Assembly (NCBI RefSeq): GCF_005047595.1 | Contig: NZ_SUPL01000002.1 | Coordinates: 1 to 64,000 of the forward strand | Origin: Pontimicrobium aquaticum | Lineage (GTDB): Bacteria > Bacteroidota > Bacteroidia > Flavobacteriales > Flavobacteriaceae | Length of the DNA: 64,000 bases | Reading direction: 5' to 3' | Shown here: positions 18,129 to 27,856 of the stretch, one piece after another | Layout of the letters: every line of letters starts with the position of its first letter | How positions within the stretch are numbered: the first letter of the stretch is position 1 | Program-made: the position numbers and the translations under genes | The notes under the pieces: model-generated | The model's input: the letters and a program-made list of their open reading frames with translations, nothing else | What the model was told of the DNA's origin: nothing | Database searches by the model: none

Positions 18129-18875
18129 TTAAATCACTTTCGCTTCGTTATGAAGTAAGTTTACTAATTCGTCCAGATTATCTGGAGATACTAGTTTAAC
18201 AGCGCCTTTAGGCGCTGGTTTTTCAAATTTAACAGCAGTGGTTTCTGCGTTAGCATCAACAGGGTCAACAACGTTTAAAGGTTTTTTACGAGCCATCATA
18301 ATACCTCTCATATTTGGAATACGTAAATCACTTTCTTCAACCAATCCTTTTTGCCCTCCAATTATTAAGGGTAAACTGGTAGTAACAGTCTCTTTTCCGC
18401 CATCAATCTCTCTAGTTGCTGTAGCATTTGATTCATCAACTTCTAGGCTAATGCAATTATTCACAAAATTAGCGTCGGTTAAAGCAGCTAACATTCCTGG
18501 AACCATTCCACCATTATAATCTATGGACTCACGTCCTGCAATTACTAAATCGTAACCACCATCTTGAACTACTTTTGCCAATTGTTTTGCTACTGCAAAG
18601 CCATCAGTTGCTTCAGTGTTAACTCTAATAGCACTATCGGCACCAATAGCAAGAGCTTTACGTAAGGTTGGCTCAGTTTCAGGGCCTCCAACATTAACTA
18701 CATCTACGCTAGCTCCTTGTTTCTCTTTAAACCACATGGCTCTTGTTAACCCAAATTCATCATTAGGGTTTATTACAAATTGAACGCCATTGGTGTCAAA
18801 TTTTGTATCACCTTCAGTGAAGTTAATCTTTGAAGTTGTATCTGGCACATGGCTAATGCATACCAATATTTTCAT
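18129..18875 (-). CDS. etfB: electron transfer flavoprotein beta subunit
   Basis: A 248-residue ETF beta chain (MKILVCISHVPDTTSK; AMP-binding region with AGRESIDYNGGMVPGMLA; LPLIIGGQKGLVEESDLRIPNMRGIMMARKKP). The reading frame is open to 18935, but the ATG at 18875 gives the family N-terminus and the upstream codons are not conserved-looking, so that start is chosen. First gene of etfBA. Confidence 0.94.
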   Translation of the reverse strand: MKILVCISHVPDTTSKINFTEGDTKFDTNGVQFVINPNDEFGLTRAMWFKEKQGASVDVVNVGGPETEPTLRKALAIGADSAIRVNTEATDGFAVAKQLAKVVQDGGYDLVIAGRESIDYNGGMVPGMLAALTDANFVNNCISLEVDESNATATREIDGGKETVTTSLPLIIGGQKGLVEESDLRIPNMRGIMMARKKPLNVVDPVDANAETTAVKFEKPAPKGAVKLVSPDNLDELVNLLHNEAKVI

Positions 18876-18937
18876 CTTATGTATTTGATTTTTTAAGTAT
18901 AAAATTTTGAGGTTACGAAGGTAATTAAAATTCAATT

Positions 18938-18963
18938 AATTTCCTATGCATGCATAGGAAATT
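18938..18963. promoter_or_regulatory. perfect 26-bp palindrome between etfBA and pdhB
   Basis: The centre is at 18950/18951. Each half contains AATTTCCTATGCA, so all 13 base pairs match. It lies 62 bp upstream of the etfB start and 69 bp upstream of pdhB, on the upstream side of the pdhB promoter. Shape and position suit an operator for a dimeric TetR- or GntR-type regulator. It is followed by only five Ts and sits between divergent genes, so a terminator is unlikely. Confidence 0.6.
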
Positions 18964-19002
18964 TTTAAAGCGAAGAATCTCTATTAATTTTCTAATAATT
19001 AT

Positions 19003-19010
19003 TACTTTTG
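19003..19010 (+). promoter_or_regulatory. minus 7 element of pdhB
   Basis: TACTTTTG matches TAnnTTTG 22 nt before the ATG. No clear TTG is present at minus 33, which suggests that activation may be needed. Confidence 0.5.
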
Positions 19011-19032
19011 CTGTTCGATTAAAACTTGATAA

Positions 19033-20010
19033 ATGAAAACAATTCAGTTTAGAGAAGCCGTTTGTGAAGCAATGAGCGAAGAGATGCGTAAAGACGAGCG
19101 TATTTACTTAATGGGAGAGGAAGTGGCAGAATATAATGGTGCTTATAAAGCTTCAAAAGGGATGTTAGACGAATTTGGACCAAAACGAGTTATTGATACA
19201 CCAATTGCAGAGCTTGGTTTTGCTGGAATAGCTGTTGGCTCGACTATGACTGGTAACAGACCAATTGTAGAATTTATGACCTTTAACTTCTCGTTAGTTG
19301 GTATAGATCAAATAATCAATAACGCAGCAAAAATCAGACAGATGTCTGGGGGACAATTTAAATGTCCAATTGTATTTAGAGGTCCTACTGCATCTGCAGG
19401 TCAATTAGCAGCAACACATTCGCAAGCTTTTGAAAGTTGGTATGCCAATTGCCCTGGATTAAAAGTAATTGTTCCTTCAAATCCTTACGATGCGAAAGGA
19501 TTGCTAAAAGCTGCTATTAGAGATGACGATCCAGTGATTTTTATGGAAAGTGAGCAAATGTATGGTGATAAAGGTGAAGTACCTGAAGGTGAGTATGTAT
19601 TGCCTATTGGTGTTGCTGACATAAAAAGAGAAGGAACAGATGTAACTATAGTGTCGTTTGGTAAAATTATAAAAGAAGCTTATAAAGCTGCTGACGATTT
19701 AGAGAAAGAAGGTATTTCTTGTGAGATTATTGATTTACGTACAGTACGTCCTTTAGACATTAACGCCATACTAGAATCGGTTAAAAAAACAAACAGATTG
19801 GTTATTCTTGAAGAAGCTTGGCCTTTTGGAAATGTGTCAACCGAAATCACCTACCAAGTACAAGAAAAAGCATTTGATTATTTAGATGCTCCAATTCAAA
19901 AAATTAATACTGCCGATACACCTGCACCATATTCACCTGTGTTGTTGGAAGAGTGGTTGCCAAATAGTAACGATGTTGTAAAAGCAGTAAAAAAGGTGCT
20001 TTACCAATAA
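19033..20010 (+). CDS. pdhB: pyruvate dehydrogenase E1 beta subunit
   Basis: A 325-residue E1 beta chain of the 2-oxo acid dehydrogenase family (MGEEVAEYNGAYKASKGM; RGPTASAGQLAATHSQ; EEAWPFGNVSTEI). It works with an E1 alpha encoded elsewhere, converting pyruvate to acetyl groups on lipoyl-E2. A solitary E1 beta gene is usual in Flavobacteria. It is divergent from etfBA and shares a palindromic spacer with it. Confidence 0.92.
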   Translation: MKTIQFREAVCEAMSEEMRKDERIYLMGEEVAEYNGAYKASKGMLDEFGPKRVIDTPIAELGFAGIAVGSTMTGNRPIVEFMTFNFSLVGIDQIINNAAKIRQMSGGQFKCPIVFRGPTASAGQLAATHSQAFESWYANCPGLKVIVPSNPYDAKGLLKAAIRDDDPVIFMESEQMYGDKGEVPEGEYVLPIGVADIKREGTDVTIVSFGKIIKEAYKAADDLEKEGISCEIIDLRTVRPLDINAILESVKKTNRLVILEEAWPFGNVSTEITYQVQEKAFDYLDAPIQKINTADTPAPYSPVLLEEWLPNSNDVVKAVKKVLYQ

Positions 20011-20034
20011 AATAAACCGTTATTTTTACGTTAT

Positions 20035-20071
20035 AAAACTTCATTAGCACGATTGTTGATGAAGTTTTTTC
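20035..20071 (+). terminator. terminator after pdhB
   Basis: AAAACTTCAT (20035-20044) pairs with ATGAAGTTTT (20059-20068) and runs into a T-run, only about 10 nt before the next ATG. Confidence 0.7.
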
Positions 20072-20078
20072 TTAATAT

Positions 20079-22565
20079 ATGAGATATAGATTAATAGTTT
20101 TTCTTTTTTTATTCGGAATAGGTTCTGGATTATCGCAAACAAAAGTTAGTGGTCACGTGTTTGATGAAAATAACGAACCAATACCTTTTGCAAATGTTAT
20201 CTTTAAAAACTCTTCCGAAGGTACCATTACCAATGAGAATGGACGCTTTTATTTAGAATCTGATGAAACATGGAAAACACTTATATTTTCTTTTGTTGGA
20301 TATGAAACTTTAGAACTACAACTCGATAAAAAAGTAAGTTTCGATTTAAAAATTACTTTAAAAGAAGAAACAGCACAATTGGATGCCGTAGTTTTAATTT
20401 CAGGAAAGCAACCAAAAAAGAACAACCCAGCAATAGATATTTTACGAAAAATATGGGAACACAAGCGTAAAAACGGACTCAAACAATTTAAACAATACGA
20501 GTACGATAAGTACGAAAAAGTAGAATTTGATATTAATACCATAGATAGTGCACTTATAAATAGCAAACTATTTAGAGGAATGGAATTTGTGTTTGAACAA
20601 GTGGACACCTCAAGTGTGACAGGTAAAACCTATTTGCCTATGTTTATTAACGAAGCTGTGTCTAAAGTATATGGTGATAATACTATCAACAAGGAAAAAG
20701 AAGTATTACAAGGCAATAAAAACTCAGGGTTTAGCGATAACCAGATTATTATTGATTTTGTAGGTGATTTGTATTCTGATTTTAATGTCTATGATAATTA
20801 CTTAAAATTTTTCGATAAAAGTTTTGTGAGTCCACTTTCCAGAACAGGAATACAAACTTACAACTATGTGTTATCTGATAGTGCTTTTATAGACAACAAA
20901 TGGTGCTACAATATTATTTACTATCCAAGACGAAAAAATGAACTGACATTTAAAGGCGATTTTTGGGTGAATGATTCCACCTATGCGATTAAAGAAATTA
21001 ATCTACAAGCAACCAAAAGTGCCAACATTAATTGGGTAAAAGAAATTTACATCGAGCAAGAATTTGAAGTGCTTAATGACTCGTTATTTCTAGTAAAGCG
21101 AGATTATATGCTGTCGGATTTTGCCTTTAATAAAAAAGAAAAATCGCGAGGCGTTTATGGTAAGCGTACCACCTTATTTAATAATTATCAATTCGATATA
21201 CAGAAGGATAAAAAATTCTATGATGAAGAAGTCTATTATTACGATAAGGATATATATGATCGTGATGACGAATTTTGGAATTCTAATCGTTTAGAAGATT
21301 TAAGTAAAGACGAAAAAGGCGTCTATAAAATGTTAGATACCCTAAAAACCGTTAAAAAGTTTAAACGCTTGTATAACTTAGGAAGTATTTTAGCTTCGGG
21401 ATATATAGAGTTTAACAGCTTGCCTTTAGATTATGGTCCTATTTTTTCAACCTTTGGGTTTAATGAAGTAGAAGGCTTGCGTTTACGCACAGGAGTTAGA
21501 ACCTATTTTGGACGCAACGATATATGGCGACTCGAAGGGTTTTTAGCTTACGGATTTAGAGACGATAAGTTTAAATATGGTATTTCAGGAAAATGGTTGA
21601 TTGATAAAAAAAACAGACTCATTATTTCTGGTGGAAACCGTCGAGATGTAGAACAAATAGGAGCAAGTTTAACTACATCAACCGATGTGCTAGGACGAAG
21701 CTTAGCATCCTCATCAGTAGTTGGAACAGGTGCTAACGATAAATTAACCTCAATTAACTTAACGAGCGCTGCGATTGAAATAGAACCTTGGCGCAATTTT
21801 GTAATGCGACTGGGAGGAAATTATAGAACCTTAGAATCGGCATCGCCAACCTTTAGTTTAGATTATAATATACCAACAGGAATTGCGTCTAAAATTGAGC
21901 AGTTTGAAACCACATTTTCATTGTCTTATTTTCCAAAACGAAAAATGACAGGTTTTGGTGTGGAGCGTTACGAAGCAAACGACGATTTTGCGCGTATTTT
22001 TGCGCAAATAAGTAAAGGAGATAAAAGCTTGTTTAATAGTGATTTTAATTATACAAAGTTACAATTTTCGTACTTACAGCCATGGCAAATAGGCGGCTTT
22101 GGGCGTTTAACAACTACTGTTGAAGCAGGAAAAACTTTTGGTGATGTGCCACTTGGACTCTTAAGTGTGATTCCTGGAAATCAATCGTATTTCTCAATTT
22201 ATAATACATTCTCACAGCTAGATTTTTACGAGTTTGTTACAGATACGTATGCATCGTTACATTTAGAACATAACTTTAATGGTCGTTTGTTTTCTAGAAT
22301 ACCGTTATTACGTAAACTCAACTTACGTGAAATAATAAGTGTGCGTGGTGTTTGGGGATCACTTTCAAATGGTAATATAGCCTTAAACAGTCCAACAAAT
22401 ATACCGTTAGTTGCACCTGATGATGAAATTTATTGGGAATACAGTTTAGGCGTTGGTAATATTTTTAAAATTTTCCGTTTAGACTTTAACTTTAGAGGAA
22501 ATTATCTTGACAACCCTGATGCTAGAAAATTTGGTATTACAGGAACCTTTGGATTTCATTTTTAG
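20079..22565 (+). CDS. DUF5686 outer-membrane protein with carboxypeptidase-regulatory-like domain
   Basis: An 828-residue exported protein: signal peptide (1-19), CarboxypepD-regulatory-like Ig domain (about 20-105: VSGHVFDENNEPIPFANVIFKNSSEGTITNENGRF), a DUF5686 middle, and a C-terminal beta-barrel ending in the aromatic FGFHF. It is likely surface-linked in the outer membrane. Function is unknown in the family. It stands after a terminator, so it is its own unit. Confidence 0.85.
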   Translation: MRYRLIVFLFLFGIGSGLSQTKVSGHVFDENNEPIPFANVIFKNSSEGTITNENGRFYLESDETWKTLIFSFVGYETLELQLDKKVSFDLKITLKEETAQLDAVVLISGKQPKKNNPAIDILRKIWEHKRKNGLKQFKQYEYDKYEKVEFDINTIDSALINSKLFRGMEFVFEQVDTSSVTGKTYLPMFINEAVSKVYGDNTINKEKEVLQGNKNSGFSDNQIIIDFVGDLYSDFNVYDNYLKFFDKSFVSPLSRTGIQTYNYVLSDSAFIDNKWCYNIIYYPRRKNELTFKGDFWVNDSTYAIKEINLQATKSANINWVKEIYIEQEFEVLNDSLFLVKRDYMLSDFAFNKKEKSRGVYGKRTTLFNNYQFDIQKDKKFYDEEVYYYDKDIYDRDDEFWNSNRLEDLSKDEKGVYKMLDTLKTVKKFKRLYNLGSILASGYIEFNSLPLDYGPIFSTFGFNEVEGLRLRTGVRTYFGRNDIWRLEGFLAYGFRDDKFKYGISGKWLIDKKNRLIISGGNRRDVEQIGASLTTSTDVLGRSLASSSVVGTGANDKLTSINLTSAAIEIEPWRNFVMRLGGNYRTLESASPTFSLDYNIPTGIASKIEQFETTFSLSYFPKRKMTGFGVERYEANDDFARIFAQISKGDKSLFNSDFNYTKLQFSYLQPWQIGGFGRLTTTVEAGKTFGDVPLGLLSVIPGNQSYFSIYNTFSQLDFYEFVTDTYASLHLEHNFNGRLFSRIPLLRKLNLREIISVRGVWGSLSNGNIALNSPTNIPLVAPDDEIYWEYSLGVGNIFKIFRLDFNFRGNYLDNPDARKFGITGTFGFHF

Positions 22566-22614
22566 AGCATTTGTTCACATCTTTGCCTTTTTTAATATTA
22601 AGAAAAGAAGTAAT

Positions 22615-22648
22615 AAAAAAAAAGCACAAGTTACTTAACTTGTGCTTT
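22615..22648. terminator. intrinsic terminator
   Basis: A 12-bp stem (22621-22632 with 22637-22648, loop ACTT) with an A-run on the left. It terminates the minus-strand YceI gene and may also serve the plus-strand gene ending at 22565. Confidence 0.8.
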
Positions 22649-22685
22649 ACTAGCTGTTCTATTGGCTATGTTATAATTTACCAGC

Positions 22686-23261
22686 TTAAAATTCTAAATC
22701 GGCAATTAAGTCAAATTCATCATAGATAGCTTTGTCTTTTAGTCCGTCAAAAAAGCTTGTAGAACCATATCGTACATCGAATTTTGTTCTGTCAATTTTT
22801 AAAGACACATTTGCTTTATTTCCATATACTGAAAGATCAAATTTAATGGTTTCTGTTTTTCCTTTAATTGTAATGTTTCCTGTAATTTTATATGAGTTTT
22901 TACCAACGGATTTTACTTTTGTAAACATTAAATGTGCTGTTGGGAATTTTTTTACTCCAAAAAAATCATCTGATTTTAAATGACCCTCTAGTTTGTCTTT
23001 ATATTCGCCAGACAAATCTGTATTAGTAATAGATGACATGTCTATAGTGAACTCGCCACCAGTTAGTTTGTCTCCATTAAAATTCAGGTGCCCAGATTTT
23101 ATACCAATTGTTCCTTGATGAGAACCTGTTACCTTGTAACCTTTCCATGTAATCTTACTGTTTTTTGTGTTTACTACTTTTTTATTATCAACTGTAGTAA
23201 ATGACATTGTCATAAAAGCAACGATTGCAATGGCTGCTAAATTTTTAATTGAATTTTTCAT
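22686..23261 (-). CDS. YceI-family periplasmic protein
   Basis: A 191-residue exported lipocalin-like protein (signal peptide 1-24). The YceI fold binds isoprenoids or similar lipids (NSKITWKGYKVTGSHQGTIGIKSGHL; LEGHLKSDDFFGVKKFPTA; DRTKFDVRYGS). It follows the SnoaL-like gene by 19 nt and is probably co-transcribed with it. Confidence 0.88.
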   Translation of the reverse strand: MKNSIKNLAAIAIVAFMTMSFTTVDNKKVVNTKNSKITWKGYKVTGSHQGTIGIKSGHLNFNGDKLTGGEFTIDMSSITNTDLSGEYKDKLEGHLKSDDFFGVKKFPTAHLMFTKVKSVGKNSYKITGNITIKGKTETIKFDLSVYGNKANVSLKIDRTKFDVRYGSTSFFDGLKDKAIYDEFDLIADLEF

Positions 23262-23280
23262 TGTTCTTCTTTTTTAAGAA

Positions 23281-23634
23281 TTATTCTCCGTAATAAAATT
23301 TTTCTTTAATTATTTTTCCGTCTTTCCAATCTTGTACAGCAACTTGAGTGTAATTTTTAACTCCCCAATCTTTATGAGTATAGTCAAAATGCCATTCTAC
23401 CATAGTCGTATTTTCTCCAATAGTTACCTTTAAAGGTTGTGCGCCTCTAAATTCTGTAATTGCATCAAAGAATTCTTCTTCGCGTTTTCTGTTAGCTGCT
23501 TTTCCTTCAATAACTGGGTTGTCGTTTTCTTGCATTATAACATCTTCATGATAGAATTTATCAAAGGCTTCTAAGGCTTGTCCTTGAAGTATCATGTCAT
23601 TAATTGTGCTGATTTTTTCTAAAAGTGTGTTCAT
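23281..23634 (-). CDS. SnoaL/NTF2-like protein
   Basis: A 117-residue single NTF2-fold domain (YHEDVIMQENDNPVIEGKAANRKREEEFF; VEWHFDYTHKDWG; VQDWKDGKIIKEKFYY). No signal peptide. The small cone-shaped barrel suits ligand binding or isomerase activity, and the substrate is unknown. It pairs with the YceI gene downstream, and a Crp-like regulator lies just upstream on the same strand. Confidence 0.8.
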   Translation of the reverse strand: MNTLLEKISTINDMILQGQALEAFDKFYHEDVIMQENDNPVIEGKAANRKREEEFFDAITEFRGAQPLKVTIGENTTMVEWHFDYTHKDWGVKNYTQVAVQDWKDGKIIKEKFYYGE

Positions 23635-23729
23635 TGTTTTTGTTTTAAATATTATGAGACAAATGTCTAAAACAATGAATCTTTATAAAATGAAGTAGAT
23701 TACGAAATGATGTTAAACTAGATTAACAT

Positions 23730-24314
23730 TTACTGGTCATAGATGAGTTGGCTTTTAATTTTGCTTAAAAACTCTTTGGTAATACCTAAATATGAAGCAA
23801 TCATGTATTGTGGAACACGCTGATCTATTTTTGGATATGCTTCTCTAAAAATTAGGTAACGTTCTTTGGCAGTAAGACTAAAACTTCTAATAATTCTTTT
23901 TTGTGAAGCTGCAAAAGCGCGTTCTACAATCATTCTAAAAAGACGCTCAAGCTTAGGTATTTCAGCATATAGCTTTTCTAAGTTATCAAAAGTAAATTGA
24001 GCTACTTTAGTGTTTTCTAGGCATTGAACATTAAAATCGGCAGGAGTTTGGGTTATGAAACTTCCTAAGTCTGATGTCCACCAATCTTCAATAGAAAACA
24101 TAACTATATGTTCTTGACCCTCTAAATCCATGTAAAATGTTTTAGTACAACCAGAAATAATAAAATTTACACTTTTGCAAACATCACCTTGTTGAATAAT
24201 ATATTGGTCTTTTAGATAATTCCTAAAGACTATTTTAGAAAGCAAAAGTGTTTCTTCTTTAGAAGTTAAGTTTACATATTTATTTATGTATTCTATAAAA
24301 GGTGTGGTGTCCAT
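23730..24314 (-). CDS. Crp/Fnr-family regulator
   Basis: A 194-residue regulator with an N-terminal cyclic-nucleotide-binding-like beta-roll (about 20-110) and a C-terminal helix-turn-helix (YMIASYLGITKEFLSKIKSQL). The family controls adjacent small genes in Bacteroidetes, so regulation of the SnoaL-YceI pair is a reasonable guess. A short site AGACAAATGTCT lies in the space before them. The ligand is unknown. Confidence 0.82.
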   Translation of the reverse strand: MDTTPFIEYINKYVNLTSKEETLLLSKIVFRNYLKDQYIIQQGDVCKSVNFIISGCTKTFYMDLEGQEHIVMFSIEDWWTSDLGSFITQTPADFNVQCLENTKVAQFTFDNLEKLYAEIPKLERLFRMIVERAFAASQKRIIRSFSLTAKERYLIFREAYPKIDQRVPQYMIASYLGITKEFLSKIKSQLIYDQ

Positions 24315-24333
24315 TTATTTTAATTATTAGCCT

Positions 24334-25497
24334 TTACTCCAAAAGTCCATCTAGTACAGCAAACGATTCTTCGCTATCACCTACAAAACGATGTAAAATT
24401 TTGCCTTCAGGATCTATAATAAACTTGGTAGGAAACCCAGCTACATTAAATTTTAACACAAAATCGTCATTACCTTTGCCATTCATTAAATGTGTCCAAG
24501 TATAATTGTTTGGTGTTATAAACTTTTCAACTTGCTCTTTGGTGTCACCTTGATTGACTCCAAGTACAGCCAATTTATCTTTATACTTTTCTTGATATGC
24601 TTTAACTTTTGGCATTTCGGCAATGCATGGTCCACACCACGTTCCCCAAAAATCAATGAGCACATACTTTCCTCGCAACGAATTAAACTCAAACGAGTCG
24701 CCAGAATAGGTGTGGTTGGTGATGAAGTTTTCAATGGTTTTTCCTATTAACGTCGCTTCTATACCAGCAACACGTTTTGCGACTGCTCTATAAAAAGGAA
24801 AGTCTTTTAAATTGTCACCCAGACTGTTAAATGTAGTAATGGCTTCATCATTAGTGATTTGACTTCGTAACATCATATCAGATAAATACCATGCTGCAGC
24901 TTCAGATTTAGGGTTTTCCATTACAAAGATTTTTTTCAACTTAATAACCTCTTTATCTAAATTTTTTATAGAATCTTCTAATACTTTAAATTGAGGGTCG
25001 TCTTCTTTTAACTTGTTCTTTTCCAATAACAAGTTTACCGATGTGTTCATCAAAGGAAAAATCTTACTATTGATCCTTGCTAAATCCTCATTGGCTTTAG
25101 TACCACTCGGGTAAGCGTTTATAAAATCGGTGACTTCTCCATTAAAAACAATATGGTTGCCAGGACTAGCCAAAAAAGCGAACTGAGAAGATTTTGCTGG
25201 ATAATAACCTCGACCACTTCGTTTAATAGTACGCTCTACATTTGGCCAAAAAATAATATGCTCTGTATCATCAATCTTTGCAGTATAAGAGAAGCTGCCA
25301 TTTTCAACAAAAATAGAATCTGATACACGATTACCTTCGGCATCTCTATAGCTTCTACTCATATAGTCTGTATCTAAGCCTTTAATGGTACCTGATACCA
25401 TAAACGAATCGGCTGGGATTTTAACATCTTCTTTACATAATTGAAAAAGTGCTACTGCAAAACATATAGTGATTAATTTTATAAAGTTCTTTGGCAT
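24334..25497 (-). CDS. TlpA-like thioredoxin with DUF4369 domain
   Basis: A 387-residue exported thiol-disulfide protein. An N-terminal signal segment is followed by a DUF4369-like beta domain (about 30-125), a helical linker and a thioredoxin-fold domain with WCGPC (287-291). The segment FQLCKED at 18-24 resembles a lipoprotein site with a K(D/E)2 surface signal, but Leu at minus 1 is atypical. It lies 3 nt after the penicillin-acylase gene in one operon. Confidence 0.87.
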   Translation of the reverse strand: MPKNFIKLITICFAVALFQLCKEDVKIPADSFMVSGTIKGLDTDYMSRSYRDAEGNRVSDSIFVENGSFSYTAKIDDTEHIIFWPNVERTIKRSGRGYYPAKSSQFAFLASPGNHIVFNGEVTDFINAYPSGTKANEDLARINSKIFPLMNTSVNLLLEKNKLKEDDPQFKVLEDSIKNLDKEVIKLKKIFVMENPKSEAAAWYLSDMMLRSQITNDEAITTFNSLGDNLKDFPFYRAVAKRVAGIEATLIGKTIENFITNHTYSGDSFEFNSLRGKYVLIDFWGTWCGPCIAEMPKVKAYQEKYKDKLAVLGVNQGDTKEQVEKFITPNNYTWTHLMNGKGNDDFVLKFNVAGFPTKFIIDPEGKILHRFVGDSEESFAVLDGLLE

Positions 25498-25500
25498 AAC

Positions 25501-27696
25501 CTATTGTTTTTCTCCTGGCTTATAAGTTTTAGTAGCTCGTTTTTCAACATCTTCTCTGTAATACGCTACATCTTTAAATTCACCATCTGCGTAGCGTTGT
25601 GCTTGGTCATCAAAATGAGGTGAATCAGGATCGCCACTTTGGCCTCCTGCTAACATAGACTTTGCTTTGACTTTATCTCCAAACTCCACTACAGCAACAA
25701 AACTATTTCCAGAAGTTCCGTATTGTCGCTTGGTGTTTTTTCCAAAACGAGTTCCATACGAGGCTAAAGCTCCCCAAGAACCAGATGCCATACCTACAGC
25801 AATACTTGGTTGTGAGTCGTCAAACTCTTGGTTGATTTTACCATCCAAACGTTGAAAGCGGTTAAACTCTCCCCAAGGTGTTTTCCATGAACCAAAATCT
25901 TCAACTAGTTTATCTAAAGCTGTTTGGAACACCTCTAGACGTTCTTCTGGGGTAGCAGTTTTACTCATATAATCAAAGCGTCCTAATCTAGTAATTCGTT
26001 TATTACCTGTCATGGTTGGAATGTTTCCTGATTTATAATAGGCGTTTAAATAAAATTGAGCGAGTGTCATTTCAACTGATGCTTTAGACACTCTAAAATC
26101 CCAGTTCTTTAATAAGGCAATAGCTTCCTTAGCTTCTGGTGTTTTTGCTGGTGTTTTTTCGGCAGCTTTTAATAAACCAGAAATTAATAAATCGGCTCCT
26201 GGTAAATACGTGTCGTAAGCTAAATCGATTAAAGAATCTAACGTTAAATCGTTTGCTTTTTGTAATAAAGGAATGGCGTGCATGCCTCTAAAATTTTCTG
26301 GATACGAACTCATATACTCTGGATAATCTTCTTTTTTAGGACTATATTCTCCAGCACTTGTAAATGGTGTGGAGTTACAGTTTTGTATCCAGCCATTTGG
26401 TGGATTTAGCACCAAAATATTGTCTTCAAGAGGATGAAGTCCATCCCAATCTGTTTCAGGGTTACTTCCATCAACAGGTTTTGTATAATCGTAGTTTTCA
26501 TTACGTTTTGGAATAAAGTTTCCATGATAATAGGCAATGGTTCCGTCAGCATCGGCATATACCGTGTTGTTTGATGAGTTGGTACGAATATCCATCATTT
26601 CATAAAACTCATCATGATTCGATTTTTTGGTTCTAGTAAACGATTGCTCTAAAGCTTTTATTGGACTCCACATTAATGCGGTAGAGACCCATTTGTCACC
26701 ATTAGCATGCGTTACTGGTCCATGATGTGTGCGATACATTGTAAATGTTTTATTTTTTAATCCATCAGCCGATTTGTAATTTAAAGTTACTTCCAAAGAA
26801 TCTAAAGGGAGCAGTTCTTCACCATATTTATAGGATGTTTTTCCATCTTCTTTTACGATAGTCTCCTCAAATTCATCAATAATATCTGTTCCAGTTGAAG
26901 TGTGCATCCAACCTGTCTTTTCGTTAAATCCTTGATATACGAAAAATTGTCCCCAGGTTACAGCACCATAAGCATTTAAGCCTTCTTCACTAACTACGTG
27001 TACTTCGCCACGAAAATAAAATGATGTATGCGGATTTATAAGTAGCATCGCATCACCAGATTTTGTTTTATCACCAGAAATAGCAAAACCATTAGAGCCT
27101 CGTGGTTCATCATCTTTTAATCTGATTAATCCATCGTTTACAGTAACTGTGTTATCTTCTGATGCATCATAAAAATCTTTAATTTTTCTAGTGGACACTC
27201 TTTCGATATCACCACCAATAGAGCCTTCGCTAAAATACATTGGCATCCAAGGTTCAAAACGAGTTAACAGTTTTGGTGTGACTTCTGGATGTGTTTTAAG
27301 GTAATAGTTTATACCATCAGCAAAAGCATTGCACAAATCTTTTAACCATTGTGGACTGTTATTATAGTTTTCAATCGCTTCTTCCTTGGTCATGTATAAC
27401 CTAGCTCTTAAATCACTGTAAATTGATGCTTCTCCTTCAATTTCTGCCAATCTTCCAATGGCCCAAATGTAGTTGCGCTCTACACGATTAAAGTCATCTT
27501 CACATTGTGCGTATAATAAACCAAACACGGCATCAGCATCAGTTTTACCATAAATGTGAGGTACACCAAAGTCGTCTCTAATAATTTCTACATTTTCGGC
27601 ATGTTGTTGCCAACGTTGTTCTTCATCTGCTAGTTTGTTTTCGTTTTTACAACTAACTAGAACAAAAATAATGAGGATGTATAATATACGATTCAT
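25501..27696 (-). CDS. penicillin acylase-family lipoprotein
   Basis: A 731-residue Ntn hydrolase. The lipoprotein signal ends LVSC with Cys16. The Ntn nucleophile is Ser201 in EPRGSNGFAIS, which becomes the N-terminus of the beta chain after autocleavage. An N-terminal alpha-subunit region covers about 30-190. Families close to it cleave penicillin, cyclic imides or acyl-homoserine lactones, and the substrate here is not known. It is the first gene before the TlpA-like gene. Confidence 0.9.
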   Translation of the reverse strand: MNRILYILIIFVLVSCKNENKLADEEQRWQQHAENVEIIRDDFGVPHIYGKTDADAVFGLLYAQCEDDFNRVERNYIWAIGRLAEIEGEASIYSDLRARLYMTKEEAIENYNNSPQWLKDLCNAFADGINYYLKTHPEVTPKLLTRFEPWMPMYFSEGSIGGDIERVSTRKIKDFYDASEDNTVTVNDGLIRLKDDEPRGSNGFAISGDKTKSGDAMLLINPHTSFYFRGEVHVVSEEGLNAYGAVTWGQFFVYQGFNEKTGWMHTSTGTDIIDEFEETIVKEDGKTSYKYGEELLPLDSLEVTLNYKSADGLKNKTFTMYRTHHGPVTHANGDKWVSTALMWSPIKALEQSFTRTKKSNHDEFYEMMDIRTNSSNNTVYADADGTIAYYHGNFIPKRNENYDYTKPVDGSNPETDWDGLHPLEDNILVLNPPNGWIQNCNSTPFTSAGEYSPKKEDYPEYMSSYPENFRGMHAIPLLQKANDLTLDSLIDLAYDTYLPGADLLISGLLKAAEKTPAKTPEAKEAIALLKNWDFRVSKASVEMTLAQFYLNAYYKSGNIPTMTGNKRITRLGRFDYMSKTATPEERLEVFQTALDKLVEDFGSWKTPWGEFNRFQRLDGKINQEFDDSQPSIAVGMASGSWGALASYGTRFGKNTKRQYGTSGNSFVAVVEFGDKVKAKSMLAGGQSGDPDSPHFDDQAQRYADGEFKDVAYYREDVEKRATKTYKPGEKQ

Positions 27697-27803
27697 AATG
27701 GTTGGTTTTTAGTGTTTTAAATATTAAAATGAGTTTTGATTAAGTCAAATCTTGGAGATGACCAAGTTAGTTTTTTTTTCTTACAAAATCAATGTGTTTT
27801 TTG

Positions 27804-27834
27804 TTGTTAAAAGCTAAAAGGATGCCTACCTTTG
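27804..27834 (+). promoter_or_regulatory. promoter of ppa
   Basis: TTG (27804-27806), 20-nt spacer and TACCTTTG (27827-27834), 22 nt before the ppa ATG. Confidence 0.7.
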
Positions 27835-27856
27835 CGCACCCGAAAAATGGATAATT

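Noticed and set aside
18876-18935. Extended N-terminus of EtfB (20 more residues).
   Set aside because: The conserved protein begins MKILVCISHVPD at 18875; the extra segment is Asn/Leu/Lys-rich like non-coding sequence.
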